NCBI GenBank assembly: GCA_014360015.1
Contig: JACIYJ010000010.1
Span: forward strand, 1 to 64,000
Direction of reading: 5' to 3'
Source: Candidatus Aminicenantota bacterium
GTDB lineage: Bacteria > Acidobacteriota > Aminicenantia > Aminicenantales > Saccharicenantaceae
Length of the DNA stretch: 64,000 nucleotides
Numbering within the stretch: the first letter of the stretch is position 1; each line of letters begins with the position of its first letter. The position numbers and the translations under genes are program-made. A model generated the notes under the pieces. The model was not told the DNA's origin. It made no database searches and was given only the letters and a program-made list of their open reading frames with translations. Positions 33,282 to 41,650 of the stretch are shown in pieces.

Positions 33282-35021
33282 TCAGCGCACCACCAGATTA
33301 AACCCGGTTCCGACCTCTCCCACTTTTCTCCCGTGCCCATCAATTATATGCACCGCACAGGCTAAGCACGGGTCAAAGGAGTGAATCGTCCGCAGTATCT
33401 CGAGTGGCTGCTCCGGCACTGCCAGCCGGGTCCCGACCAGCGAAGCTTCATAAGCGCCGGGCTGATTCTTGTGGTCGCGGGGCGAGGCATTCCAGGTTGT
33501 CGGCACCACCACTTGATAATTCTTAATCTTTTTATTTTCAATTACCACCCAGTGTCCAAGAGCTCCCCGTGGCGCTTCAGTATAGCCAAAGCCCATAGCT
33601 TTTTTCGGCCAAGTTCTCGGGTCCCACTTTTCGCCGTTGAAGGTGGCCGTATTCCCGGTTTTTATCTCGGCTATCAGGTCATTATAGAATTTCTCCAGCA
33701 GGCCAACGATGACCTTCGTCTCAATAGCCCGGGCGGCTGTCCGCCCTAAGGTCGAAAACACCGCACTTACCGGCACTTTCAGTTTTTCCAGGACTGAATT
33801 CACCAGCTCTACCGTTTCCTTATGGTCTTTAGCATAAAGAATGAGCACCCGCGCTAACGGTCCCACTTCCATCGGCAGCTCGCTCCAGCGCGGGGACTTC
33901 AACCAGCTGTATTTGCCCTCAACGTTCAGGTACTCAAACGGTGGCTTGGGCCCGGTGTAATTAAACACAGTTTCGCCTTCCCACGGGAAAAGCCCCACTT
34001 CATCGCCGTGGCTGTATTTATACCAGGAGTGAGTGACAAACTCTTTCATCTTTTGAGCATCTCTTGGGTCCGGCACAATCACATTCTTCAGGTCCCGGTT
34101 GATGATGACCCCGCGCGGGAAAATCAGCTTGTCCAGGTCATTGAGGTCGCCTTCCGGAAATTCACCCCAGGCTAAGAAATTCCCCAGACCTTCGCCAACC
34201 GCCGCATATTCCAGATAATACGGAGCAATGGCCAGCAGGTCAGGCAGATAAACCTGGTCAACAAAGTCTTTCATTCTCTTTATCGAATCAGCAATCACCG
34301 CTAACTTCTCAGCGTTGAGGGCCTGGTCACTGTTCATATCAATGGGCAGTGGCGCCCCGCCCACCAAAAAGTTCGGATGCGGATTTTTGCCGCCAAAGAT
34401 TGTATGGATCTTAGTGACCTGCGATTGCCACTCCAGGCATTCTAAGTAATGAGCGACACCCAACAGGTTAATTTCCGGCGGCAGTTTGTAGGCCGGATGT
34501 CCCCAGTAGCCGTTGCTGAAAAGCGACAGCTGTCCGCTGTCGACGATGGCTTTAACCTTTTTCTGTACTTCAGCAAAATAGGCTGGCGATGAGTTATGCC
34601 ATCCGGAAATACTCTGCTGAATTTCTGAAACTTTCTTCGGGTCAGCTTTAAGAGCGCTCACCACATCCACAAAGTCCAGGGCATGCAGAATGTAAAAATG
34701 CATCACATGGTCATGAATAAACTGCTGGGCCACAATCATATTGCGCATCAAGTTGGCAGCTTTCGGAATTTTGATATCTAAGGCGTCTTCCACTGCCCGG
34801 ATGGAAGCGATGGCGTGGACCGTGGTGCAGACTCCGCAGATTCTCTGGGCAAAAGCCCAGGCGTCGCGCGGGTCGCGCTTTTTTAAGATATTCTCAATTC
34901 CCCGGACCATGGTACCGGCTGAATATGCATCGGTAATGGTGTTGTTGCTGTCAAGGGCCGCTTCAATTCTTAAATGTCCTTCAATTCTGGTTATTGGATC
35001 AATAACGATTCTGTTGGCCAT
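33282..35021 (-). CDS. hynL: [NiFe]-hydrogenase large subunit (Isp-type)
   Basis: I start at ATG 35021 (MANRIVIDPITRIEGH), 5 bases after AAAGGAGGG; the frame extends further without support. About 579 residues. The first nickel ligands lie in RICGVC (Cys62, Cys65) and the second pair in DPCLACAVH near the C-terminus. The 21 residues after that His are the peptide removed by the maturation protease. It oxidises or makes hydrogen with the small subunit encoded four genes upstream. The order small subunit, Isp1, Isp2, large subunit is typical of Isp-type (group 1e) hydrogenases. Confidence 0.92.
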   Translation of the reverse strand: MANRIVIDPITRIEGHLRIEAALDSNNTITDAYSAGTMVRGIENILKKRDPRDAWAFAQRICGVCTTVHAIASIRAVEDALDIKIPKAANLMRNMIVAQQFIHDHVMHFYILHALDFVDVVSALKADPKKVSEIQQSISGWHNSSPAYFAEVQKKVKAIVDSGQLSLFSNGYWGHPAYKLPPEINLLGVAHYLECLEWQSQVTKIHTIFGGKNPHPNFLVGGAPLPIDMNSDQALNAEKLAVIADSIKRMKDFVDQVYLPDLLAIAPYYLEYAAVGEGLGNFLAWGEFPEGDLNDLDKLIFPRGVIINRDLKNVIVPDPRDAQKMKEFVTHSWYKYSHGDEVGLFPWEGETVFNYTGPKPPFEYLNVEGKYSWLKSPRWSELPMEVGPLARVLILYAKDHKETVELVNSVLEKLKVPVSAVFSTLGRTAARAIETKVIVGLLEKFYNDLIAEIKTGNTATFNGEKWDPRTWPKKAMGFGYTEAPRGALGHWVVIENKKIKNYQVVVPTTWNASPRDHKNQPGAYEASLVGTRLAVPEQPLEILRTIHSFDPCLACAVHIIDGHGRKVGEVGTGFNLVVR

Positions 35022-35038
35022 CTTTTCCCTCCTTTGCC

Positions 35039-35359
35039 TTACTGATTGCGAAGCCATTCTAAGGCTTCTTGTTCAGTCTTGAACCAGCGTACTTCATTGG
35101 CGTAGTAGCTTTTGTCTATTTCCAGTATTTTTGGGTCAATGTCAGCCCCAAAAATGGCTGTCGTTGGCATAATCGGCCGCAGATGCTTGATGTGCCTGAG
35201 GCACTCTGAGGGGTCAGAACTGCTCAGGTCTATGAGCAGCTTGCCAGAATATTCCCGGAAAAACACGGTTAAAGCCTGAATGTCTTCGGGTGTAAACGGT
35301 CCGCTGTGCCGGCACCTGAGAATTCCTTTTTCTACCGGAGTTAAATTAAAGGATGCCAT
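35039..35359 (-). CDS. STAS/SpoIIAA-like protein inside the hydrogenase operon
   Basis: A 106-residue protein with alternating strands and helices (GKLLIDLSSSDPSECLRHIK, TAIFGADIDPKILEID) resembling the SpoIIAA-like STAS fold. It begins behind AAAGGAGGG, 17 bases after isp2 and 18 bases before hynL. I do not know it as a usual Isp-operon member. No phosphorylated Ser of the anti-sigma antagonist type is obvious. It may bind a small molecule or help assembly. Function is unknown. Confidence 0.6.
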   Translation of the reverse strand: MASFNLTPVEKGILRCRHSGPFTPEDIQALTVFFREYSGKLLIDLSSSDPSECLRHIKHLRPIMPTTAIFGADIDPKILEIDKSYYANEVRWFKTEQEALEWLRNQ

Positions 35360-35375
35360 CTTACCCTCCTTTCCT

Positions 35376-36632
35376 TTAAACCAGAGCCTTAGCCACCAAT
35401 TCGGCCAGGCCGTGGACTTTAACCGTGGAGTTGAAGTGAGCCAGGCTATCCACGAACTGCAGGCGACAGTTGCTGCAGACCATGCAGACCGACTGGGCTT
35501 TGATCTCCTGAAGCTGCTCCAGTTTCATCTTAAAAACGGCATAACGGTTGGCATCAGCTTCCTTGATGGAAATCACTCCGCCACCGCCGCCGCAGCACAT
35601 CGCCTGTGCTTTGTTCGGAGTCATTTCTTTAAAGCTGGTTGGCGCCAGGACCTTGAGCAGCTCCCGTGGCTGCTTTATGATTCCGCCTCGGCGCTGAATC
35701 TTACAGGAATCGTGGAAGGTGATGGTTTCGCTGTCAAAGGCCCCTTCTTTAAGCTTTATTCGTCCGGTCTTCCAGAGCTCGTGGATGTATTCGCTGATAT
35801 GAAGTATTTCTACACCTTTGGGTACCTTCATAATATTCGGCGCTGTCCAGCGGAAAGCATCATAGGCATGGCCGCACTCGCTGATAACAATTTTCTTTAC
35901 GCCCAGCTCTTCAGCCGCCCTGAAAACACGGTACATAAACAATTTGGTTAGTTCCTCATCAGCTTCAAAGTAACCGAAATTAACCACTTCCCGACCTTTG
36001 GAGCTCGCCGTCCAGTTTTCGCCGGCTTTATTGAGAATCTGAGCGATAGCTGCCAGGTTGTCTGGGAATTTCATCAACTCGATAGAAGTGAATACCACCA
36101 GAGTCTCAGCTCCGGCTTTGTCCACGGGAATATCCACTTCCCATTCATCAGTTATCCAATCGATTCTTTCCCGCCACATCTCATCTGTGACTCCAAGCGG
36201 GCTCCCGATGGTTTTTTGTTTTTCGGTGGCTTCAGCTAAATCGCCCGGGACCACACCGGCAGCGGCCATTCCGGCCCTGACCTCATGGATAAGCGGACCG
36301 AGCTCGATTCCCATCGGACAGACGTGGGCACACTTGTTGCAGACGGTGCAGGCTTCGTAAACTATTTTGCTCCAGTGCTCGAGGTCAGCATCCGTGAGCT
36401 TTTTTTCCAGTCCCAGAGCTAACTTCAATTTGCCGGCCACGGTGAACCTCTGTTCGTAAGCCCGGCGCAGAGGCTCCAGTTTCCAGATGGGTGCGTATTC
36501 GGGGTTGCCGAGAGCCTGGTAAAAATGGCAGGCTTCAGCACAGATGCCGCAGCGGGTGCAGGCTTCCAGCTGACTGGCCACCCAGCCACCGGTCTCTTTT
36601 AAATAAGTGTTTATCGCCAATTGAGTTTTCAT
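35376..36632 (-). CDS. isp2: Isp2: HdrD-like iron-sulfur protein
   Basis: A 418-residue cytoplasmic protein. Two ferredoxin-type clusters lie at the N-terminus (CTRCGICAEACHF, about 25-37, and CTVCNKCAHVCP, about 92-103). Two CCG domains follow: the first with ECGHAYDAFRW, the second with FHDSCKIQRR, MCCGGGGG and CMVCSNCRL. CCG domains hold the non-cubane cluster of heterodisulfide reductase HdrD and of DsrK, which reduces disulfides or trisulfides. Here it should pass electrons between hydrogenase, Isp1 and a sulfur substrate. The ribosome site is GGAGG; spacing to isp1 is 14 bases. Confidence 0.88.
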   Translation of the reverse strand: MKTQLAINTYLKETGGWVASQLEACTRCGICAEACHFYQALGNPEYAPIWKLEPLRRAYEQRFTVAGKLKLALGLEKKLTDADLEHWSKIVYEACTVCNKCAHVCPMGIELGPLIHEVRAGMAAAGVVPGDLAEATEKQKTIGSPLGVTDEMWRERIDWITDEWEVDIPVDKAGAETLVVFTSIELMKFPDNLAAIAQILNKAGENWTASSKGREVVNFGYFEADEELTKLFMYRVFRAAEELGVKKIVISECGHAYDAFRWTAPNIMKVPKGVEILHISEYIHELWKTGRIKLKEGAFDSETITFHDSCKIQRRGGIIKQPRELLKVLAPTSFKEMTPNKAQAMCCGGGGGVISIKEADANRYAVFKMKLEQLQEIKAQSVCMVCSNCRLQFVDSLAHFNSTVKVHGLAELVAKALV

Positions 36633-36646
36633 CTTGAGCCTCCTTT

Positions 36647-37324
36647 TCAGGGCATAATCGCCCGTTTCCCGGCCTGCGCGCCATGAATAGTCTTGGAGAA
36701 GAAGTAGAACAGGAAGTGTGAGATGCGTCCGAGAGGTATCCAGATAAGCAGCAGGCTTACCGAAATAAGGTGCAGACTGAAAATGACTTCATAGCGGAAC
36801 CACAGGTGCCGGGCCATGATAAAGCCGGTTATCATTGGCAGGAATACCATCACCCAGTTTATCCAAATAGGAAGTTTGGTCAGGAGTTTAAGAACAGGAT
36901 GGGTCAGGCGGTTTATGAGAAGCACAATCAGCGAGATTATGCCTGCAGCAGAAAAAAAAGCCACAACCGGAGTGGGAAGAGATTTCCAGCTAATTCCAAA
37001 AAGACTTTTCCAGACCAGGATGTGCGCCGTTCCAAACGCCAGCACCACAAACAGGCTCAGATGGAAAAGTCCGCCGGCGATGAAGGTTAGGGCGTTATTG
37101 CGGAAGGTGCGGCGCACCCAGGGGATGAAGGGAAGTACCAGCAGGCCTTTGAGGTAATTCAGAATGACGCCCCACAGCTTACTGCCCTTGTTGGCTGCTC
37201 TGTCCCTTTCCCAGCCCAAAAGGATAACCTTCACCAAGCGGTAGCTCATGCCGACGATGAAAATCATCATCGCCACATGAAGCAGAGGACCGCGAGAAAA
37301 TCTTAATATTTCTGTCCAATCCAT
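36647..37324 (-). CDS. isp1: Isp1: membrane cytochrome b subunit
   Basis: A 225-residue integral membrane protein of the NarI/HdrE/DsrM type with about five transmembrane segments (HVAMMIFIVGMSYRLV, LTFIAGGLFHLSLFVVLAFG, VVAFFSAAGIISLIVLLI, WVMVFLPMITGFI, SLHLISVSLLLIWIPLG). Histidines in the first, second and last helices can bind haem b. It anchors the hydrogenase and links it to Isp2 across the membrane and to quinone. It starts one base after the hynS stop codon, so the two are coupled. Confidence 0.85.
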   Translation of the reverse strand: MDWTEILRFSRGPLLHVAMMIFIVGMSYRLVKVILLGWERDRAANKGSKLWGVILNYLKGLLVLPFIPWVRRTFRNNALTFIAGGLFHLSLFVVLAFGTAHILVWKSLFGISWKSLPTPVVAFFSAAGIISLIVLLINRLTHPVLKLLTKLPIWINWVMVFLPMITGFIMARHLWFRYEVIFSLHLISVSLLLIWIPLGRISHFLFYFFSKTIHGAQAGKRAIMP

Positions 37325-37325
37325 C

Positions 37326-38477
37326 TCAGGCCTCCTTTTTGGTTTCGGCTTCGGTCCCGGTTTCCGGGCTGGCGGCTTTCTTCAGTGTCTTCTTTGCCCG
37401 GCTTTTTTTGACGGCGTTCACTCCAGCCAGAGCCGCACCCACAGCCACACCGGCACCAACCAAAGTAGCGGTTGAGACTTTATCCAGGATGATGGTTGGG
37501 GCCGACTGTCCTTCATAAAAGCCACCGCCGTCCCAGAAATGCGGCTCAGAACAGCCGAGACAGGGATGGCCGGATTGAACCGGATAGGACAAGCCACGTT
37601 CCCATTTCAGAGCGGCGCAGGCGTTGTAAGTAGTCGGTCCTTTGCATCCGAGCTTGTAGAGGCAGTATCCCTGGCGGGCGCCTTCATCGTCAAAGCTTTC
37701 AGCAAATTTTCCGGCTTCGTAGAAAGGTCGGCGCAGGCAGTGGTCGTGAATGGTATGGCCGTAGAAGGGAAGCGGCCGCTTGAAATGGTCGGTCTTCGGC
37801 AGCTCGCCCATCACTAAGAAATGAAGGATGGTGCCGGTGGTGACTTCCGGAATGGCCGGACAGCCAGGAATGTTGACCACAGGTTTGTCTTTGATGAGGT
37901 CAGCCACCCCGCAGGCTCTGGTGGGATTGGGTCGGGCAGCCGGAATTCCGCCGAAGGAAGCGCAGTTTCCGGTAGCGATAATGGCCGCAGCTCCAGCGGC
38001 TGCTTCTTTAAGCAGGTCCAGGTTGCTCTTGCCGGCCACGGTACAGTAGATGCCGTCATCGGCTAAGGTAGGACTGCCCTCAACTACCAGCACATACTTT
38101 CCCCAGTATTTCCTCATACATTCTTCCTTGGCTTTCTCAGCTTGAAAGCCGGCGGCAGCCATCAGTGTTTCGTGGTACTCAATGGCGATGTCGTTTAATA
38201 CCAGATTGCCGAGCGATGGAGAACTGGAGCGGGAGATAGCTTCACTACAGCCAGCGCAATCCTGAAATTCCAGCCAGATAATGGGAAGCCGTGGTTTAGT
38301 TTTGAGTGCCTGAGCCACAACTTCAGTCGGGCTGGGATGAGTCAATTTCCCTAAGGCTTTAACCGGCGGGGCAAACTCTAAGCCCATCATTCCAGCGATG
38401 GTGCCACAGAGCTTCATAAAGTCCCGTCGGGAGAGCCCCTTGTCCCTTAGATGTTCATAAATCGTTTTTTCCTTCAT
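37326..38477 (-). CDS. hynS: [NiFe]-hydrogenase small subunit, Tat-exported
   Basis: A 383-residue protein with a twin-arginine signal (SRRDFMKLCG, Arg17-Arg18). The proximal cluster begins with DCAGCSEA; further cysteines appear in TGNCASFGG, NIPGCPAIPE, HDHCLRR, GYCLYKLGCKGP and HPCLGCSEPHFWD. A C-terminal hydrophobic helix (LVGAGVAVGAALAGV) with a basic tail anchors it to the membrane. It pairs with HynL, so the active site faces the periplasm. It starts behind GGAGGG. Together with Isp1 and Isp2 this is a hydrogen-uptake complex. Confidence 0.92.
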   Translation of the reverse strand: MKEKTIYEHLRDKGLSRRDFMKLCGTIAGMMGLEFAPPVKALGKLTHPSPTEVVAQALKTKPRLPIIWLEFQDCAGCSEAISRSSSPSLGNLVLNDIAIEYHETLMAAAGFQAEKAKEECMRKYWGKYVLVVEGSPTLADDGIYCTVAGKSNLDLLKEAAAGAAAIIATGNCASFGGIPAARPNPTRACGVADLIKDKPVVNIPGCPAIPEVTTGTILHFLVMGELPKTDHFKRPLPFYGHTIHDHCLRRPFYEAGKFAESFDDEGARQGYCLYKLGCKGPTTYNACAALKWERGLSYPVQSGHPCLGCSEPHFWDGGGFYEGQSAPTIILDKVSTATLVGAGVAVGAALAGVNAVKKSRAKKTLKKAASPETGTEAETKKEA

Positions 38478-38576
38478 TTGCCCTCCTTGGCGAAGGAATT
38501 TTTTTCAATTTATGAATAATTTTTGATTTTTACTTTGGCCCGCATCTCGGTTTTGTCTGTGCCAGGTGCAGGTCGG

Positions 38577-39023
38577 TTAAGCACAGGAAATACCGGCTGC
38601 TTCCAGCTTCTTTTCGTACTCAGCCAGACCTTCGGCTCCGGTAAGCAGAGCAGCTTTTTCTTCGTCCCATTTAGTGGCTTCCATCTCTACCACCCAGCCT
38701 TCACCGTAGGGGTCGGTGATGACCAGGTCGGGGTCAGAGGCCAGTCGGTCATTGCCACGCTTGACGATGCCAGTGATGGGGGCCGGCACAGGTCCCACGT
38801 ATTTGCTGCTTTCGAGTGTGGCCACGCTTTTTCCCTGCTGAACTTCAGCGCCGATGTTTTTGGCTCTGACGGTGACTGCATTAAGTTTGCCGCCGGCTAA
38901 TTTTCCGGCAATAGGAGTTAAACCGACTCTGAACAAATTTCCGCCGAGCGGCTTCAGCCAGAGATGTTTTTCAGGATAGTAATAAAGGTCTTCAGGCAGA
39001 TTACATCCTCTGATGATGGCCAT
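38577..39023 (-). CDS. GcvH/LbpA-like lipoyl-carrier protein
   Basis: A 148-residue GcvH-fold protein. The lipoylation site is LESSKYVGPV with Lys74, followed by the usual PAPITG turn. No other glycine-cleavage gene is present. It stands between two DsrE-like genes and hynS. In sulfur oxidisers, LbpA proteins of this fold carry sulfur for the Hdr-like complex; here it may carry sulfur or electrons for Isp2. It lies 99 bases from hynS and 38 from the DsrE-like gene, with a GGAGG site. The sulfur role is inferred from neighbours. Confidence 0.82.
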   Translation of the reverse strand: MAIIRGCNLPEDLYYYPEKHLWLKPLGGNLFRVGLTPIAGKLAGGKLNAVTVRAKNIGAEVQQGKSVATLESSKYVGPVPAPITGIVKRGNDRLASDPDLVITDPYGEGWVVEMEATKWDEEKAALLTGAEGLAEYEKKLEAAGISCA

Positions 39024-39061
39024 AATTCCCTCCTTTCAGGCTTCATTCGTATTTTCATCGA

Positions 39062-39430
39062 TTAAAAAGTTAAAACTGTCTTGCTTTCCTCAGCCATCTG
39101 CCACATAGATGCTCCGCCGACAATTTTGGCTTCGGGAATGAGGTCTTCTGGTTTGAGGTCGTGAAGTTCAAGGGAAGCGGAGCAGGCGGTCATTTTGACT
39201 CCGGCTTCAATTGCCTCTCGCATAAACTCACCGGCCGATTTGCCGCCTGCTTTGGGATAAACAGTGTCGGCCAAGCCTTTTTTGAGGAGAAGTGTACCGT
39301 CTATGGTGAAGAACATGGTGACTTCATAATCCATAGCCGTGGCTAAGGTGGCAAAGAAAAATGGCGTGGCGCAACGCCGCGGAGTGTCTGGGCCGCTGGT
39401 CATGATGATTAAAATTTTATCGTCAGCCAT
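39062..39430 (-). CDS. DsrE-like sulfur carrier, short form
   Basis: A 122-residue DsrE/DsrF-like protein. The fold signature is visible as a phosphate-loop-like start (LIIMTSGPDTPRRC) and a conserved MTACSAS segment with Cys83, the position that carries persulfide in this family. Cys20 is a second candidate. It begins behind AAGGAGG, 19 bases after the longer DsrE-like gene. Two different DsrE-like proteins plus TusA form a typical cytoplasmic sulfur relay. Confidence 0.82.
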   Translation of the reverse strand: MADDKILIIMTSGPDTPRRCATPFFFATLATAMDYEVTMFFTIDGTLLLKKGLADTVYPKAGGKSAGEFMREAIEAGVKMTACSASLELHDLKPEDLIPEAKIVGGASMWQMAEESKTVLTF

Positions 39431-39449
39431 TGATACCTCCTTGGAAGGT

Positions 39450-39926
39450 TTAAAAGGTCAGAGTGATGGCGTTTTTGCTGGCGAATTCTAAGAAAGTGGC
39501 GGCACCGCCAACTTCAATGCCATCGATCAGGTCCTCTTTTTTGATGCCCATAACATCCATGGTCATCTGGCAGGCGATGAGACGCACACCCATCTCCTTA
39601 GCAGTTTCGAGAAGCTCGCTGAGTTTGGGGACCTTGGCTTTTTTCATCCAGGAATTCATCATCATGGTAGCGCCAGCAGTCATTCCCGGGAGCATGGAGA
39701 TGATATTAGGCATTTTTACGGGCATGGCCGGATTAGCTAAGGGAGAGACTTTAAGCTTATCGATCTTGCCTTTCTTTAAAATTTCCAGGCCGTAGAAAGT
39801 GAAGAAAATGGCTGCTTCCATATCCATAGCCACTGCAGCTGTGGCCAGAATAAATGGCGGATAAGCCATATCCATTGAGCCATGGATGGAAATGATGGCT
39901 AACCTTTTTGCGGTTTCTTCAGGCAT
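39450..39926 (-). CDS. DsrE-like sulfur carrier, long form
   Basis: A 158-residue DsrE2-like protein: IISIHGSMDMAYPPFIL at the start, a Met-rich middle (MLPGMTAGATMMMNSWM), and LIACQMTMDVMG with Cys119 as probable persulfide carrier. Unlike the longest DsrE2 proteins it has no clear transmembrane helices. It lies about 250 bases from the TusA-like gene and is preceded by AAGGAGG. It should pass sulfane sulfur between TusA and partners. Confidence 0.82.
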   Translation of the reverse strand: MPEETAKRLAIISIHGSMDMAYPPFILATAAVAMDMEAAIFFTFYGLEILKKGKIDKLKVSPLANPAMPVKMPNIISMLPGMTAGATMMMNSWMKKAKVPKLSELLETAKEMGVRLIACQMTMDVMGIKKEDLIDGIEVGGAATFLEFASKNAITLTF

Positions 39927-40179
39927 TATTTGTCCTCCTTTATTTTTAAGTGAGTATATTTGACCCCTTTTTTATACCGGGCTTTTTAGACCCCGAGCTA
40001 AAAGCTTCGTCGGGAGAAATGGAAGTTAGGGAAGAGGGATTGAGGTAAATGCCAAATTGTGGGCAACTTATTGATTGAAGACAGGTAAGTTCAGGTTGAA
40101 GAGTTATCATTTTCTTTGCCTCAATAATAGCCGGGGAAAAGATCCATTGAAGCTTTCTTCCTTCACGTGTATGGCTTTT

Positions 40180-40419
40180 TTACTTGGCCTTGCGAATATA
40201 AAAGACGTATTTATCTCCTTCCACCTCATGCTTGAGAAGCTCGTGGCCGGTTTTGCTGACCCAGGCTTGAACATCGCTGACCGACCCGGGGTCAGTGGCA
40301 ATCATCTTGAGGATTTCTCCGACTTTCATCCCATCGATGGCTTTTTTAGTTTTGATGATGGGCATAGGGCAAGAGAGACCGCTGTTGTCGAGGGTGACAT
40401 TTGGGGTTAACTCAGACAT
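40180..40419 (-). CDS. TusA-like sulfurtransferase
   Basis: A 79-residue TusA/SirA-family protein. The active motif is SGLSCPMP with Cys17, and the rest follows the family (KTKKAIDGMKVGEILKMIAT). It moves persulfide sulfur in the cytoplasm. It is the first gene of the sulfur/hydrogenase operon and starts behind AAAGGAGG. The order TusA, DsrE, DsrE, lipoyl carrier resembles sulfur-trafficking sets next to sHdr or Dsr genes. Confidence 0.88.
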   Translation of the reverse strand: MSELTPNVTLDNSGLSCPMPIIKTKKAIDGMKVGEILKMIATDPGSVSDVQAWVSKTGHELLKHEVEGDKYVFYIRKAK

Positions 40420-41058
40420 TTTAAACCTCCTTTAGTCTTTACTTTTTTTATAAATTTGATTGAATTATTAGCGGCAGGAAAATTGTCTGAATTTGCCAGG
40501 TTTCTGGGAAAGACAGCAGCTGAATTGGCATGTTTCTGATTTAAGGGGCTTATAAGGTTTGATTTGCTGAAGGTGGTCGGTGGAGGAAGGAAGGGGGAAA
40601 GGTAGGAAGTGATTAATTGTAATGTGACCCTGCCCCGGCCAATTAAATTTTTAAGGCTCCTGATCCGATTGAAATTTAAATTAACTGGCAAGTTTTTGCT
40701 GGCGATGTTTAATCTTTGAGCTGGTAGCTTAGCTTGAATGAATGGCTTTGATCTGAAGCCTGGCTGAAAAAAAAGAATAAATCTTTCCGCAGCGCAGTTC
40801 ATATGTTTGACCTATCTTTTAGCCCGACCTGTCATGACTTTATTATCCTATAAATCTTATAAGAATACAAGGAATTTTTTAAATAACAAAATCGGGCCGG
40901 AGCTGAATGCCTGCAAGCGGAAAGGTGACTGCAGAAACAGATGCAATCAGAAGGTAATCTGTGGCAGGCTGATAAATAATCTGGAAATCAATAAGAAGAA
41001 TGGAGCCTGCAGCTAAAATCACGATACCCTCTTTCTCTGGCGCACCCTATGTGCATAA

Positions 41059-41085
41059 GTTATATTTTACCCTTCCCCTTGTCAA
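41059..41085 (-). promoter_or_regulatory. Promoter-like hexamers facing the sulfur operon
   Basis: On the minus strand TTGACA (41085-41080) and TATAAC (41064-41059) are 15 bases apart, a short spacer. It points at the TusA-like gene 640 bases away and could give a long leader or drive the small frame at 41022. Confidence 0.35.
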
Positions 41086-41438
41086 GTCGAAAACGGGGGC
41101 AGTCTATATATTCCCTAATTTTAGGGTTTTCTTACTCTAATTTCCTGTCTTATCGTTGAAAAAGTGGGGCATAGATAAACACAAAGGGGATATCCAATAT
41201 TGATAACTTCGCTTTTGTGACCAAAAATCTCTCTCTTGATTTCCACACTGCATAGTCGCTAAGCTTCTGACTGAGGAGAGATTATTGAGGCTGTCAAGGA
41301 TCCTCAAAAAAATAGATGGTAAAAAGTTTATTCTTTCTCAGTTCTGTAACCAGAAAAACGGCGGACGGGCTACATATTTGCCTGATTTTTAAGCGGCTAT
41401 TACCAAAGCTCGTTTGCCCGCGCTTTTATTAAAGAAAA

Positions 41439-41476
41439 AGCCTTATCCTTTGATAAGCAGGATAACAGTAGGCTTA
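41439..41476. other. Bulged hairpin
   Basis: AAGCCT-TATCC pairs with GGATA-acagt-AGGCTT around an 11-base loop; the 3' side has a 5-base bulge. It is downstream of lysC on the minus strand and is followed by no clear T run there. Its role is unknown. Confidence 0.3.
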
Positions 41477-41650
41477 TTTTAGATTAGAAGCATAGTAAAG
41501 CATCCGTTAAAAAAGCGGCAGCGCTGCCCTTTTCTCGCAGAAGATGGTGTGAAGTAAGCGATAATGGGCTTTAAGCCAAGGGCAAACGGGAAAGTGGCAA
41601 CTATTTCTGGTTCTGGTCAATGAACGCAGCTTCCAGCCCGCCTGACCCAT

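Larger units (their letters stand above)
40420..41650. other. 1.2-kb gap upstream of the sulfur operon
   Basis: No convincing gene. One minus-strand GTG frame (41022-40879, 47 codons, SD GAGGG) encodes a hydrophobic peptide starting MILAAGSILLIDFQIIY; it could be a small membrane peptide or debris. A promoter-like pair is at 41059-41085, and a hairpin lies at 41439-41476. A longer minus frame at 40407-40802 is Pro/Asn/Lys-rich and unlikely to be coding. Confidence 0.4.

Noticed and set aside
38577..39023. Lipoyl carrier as a normal glycine-cleavage H protein
   Set aside because: No gcvT, gcvP or lpd gene is nearby; it is embedded among DsrE-like and hydrogenase genes. A standard role elsewhere cannot be excluded.
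40407..40802. 131-codon minus-strand frame upstream of the TusA-like gene
   Set aside because: Low-complexity composition rich in Pro, Asn and Lys, no good ribosome site, and it overlaps the real TusA-like start behind AAAGGAGG.
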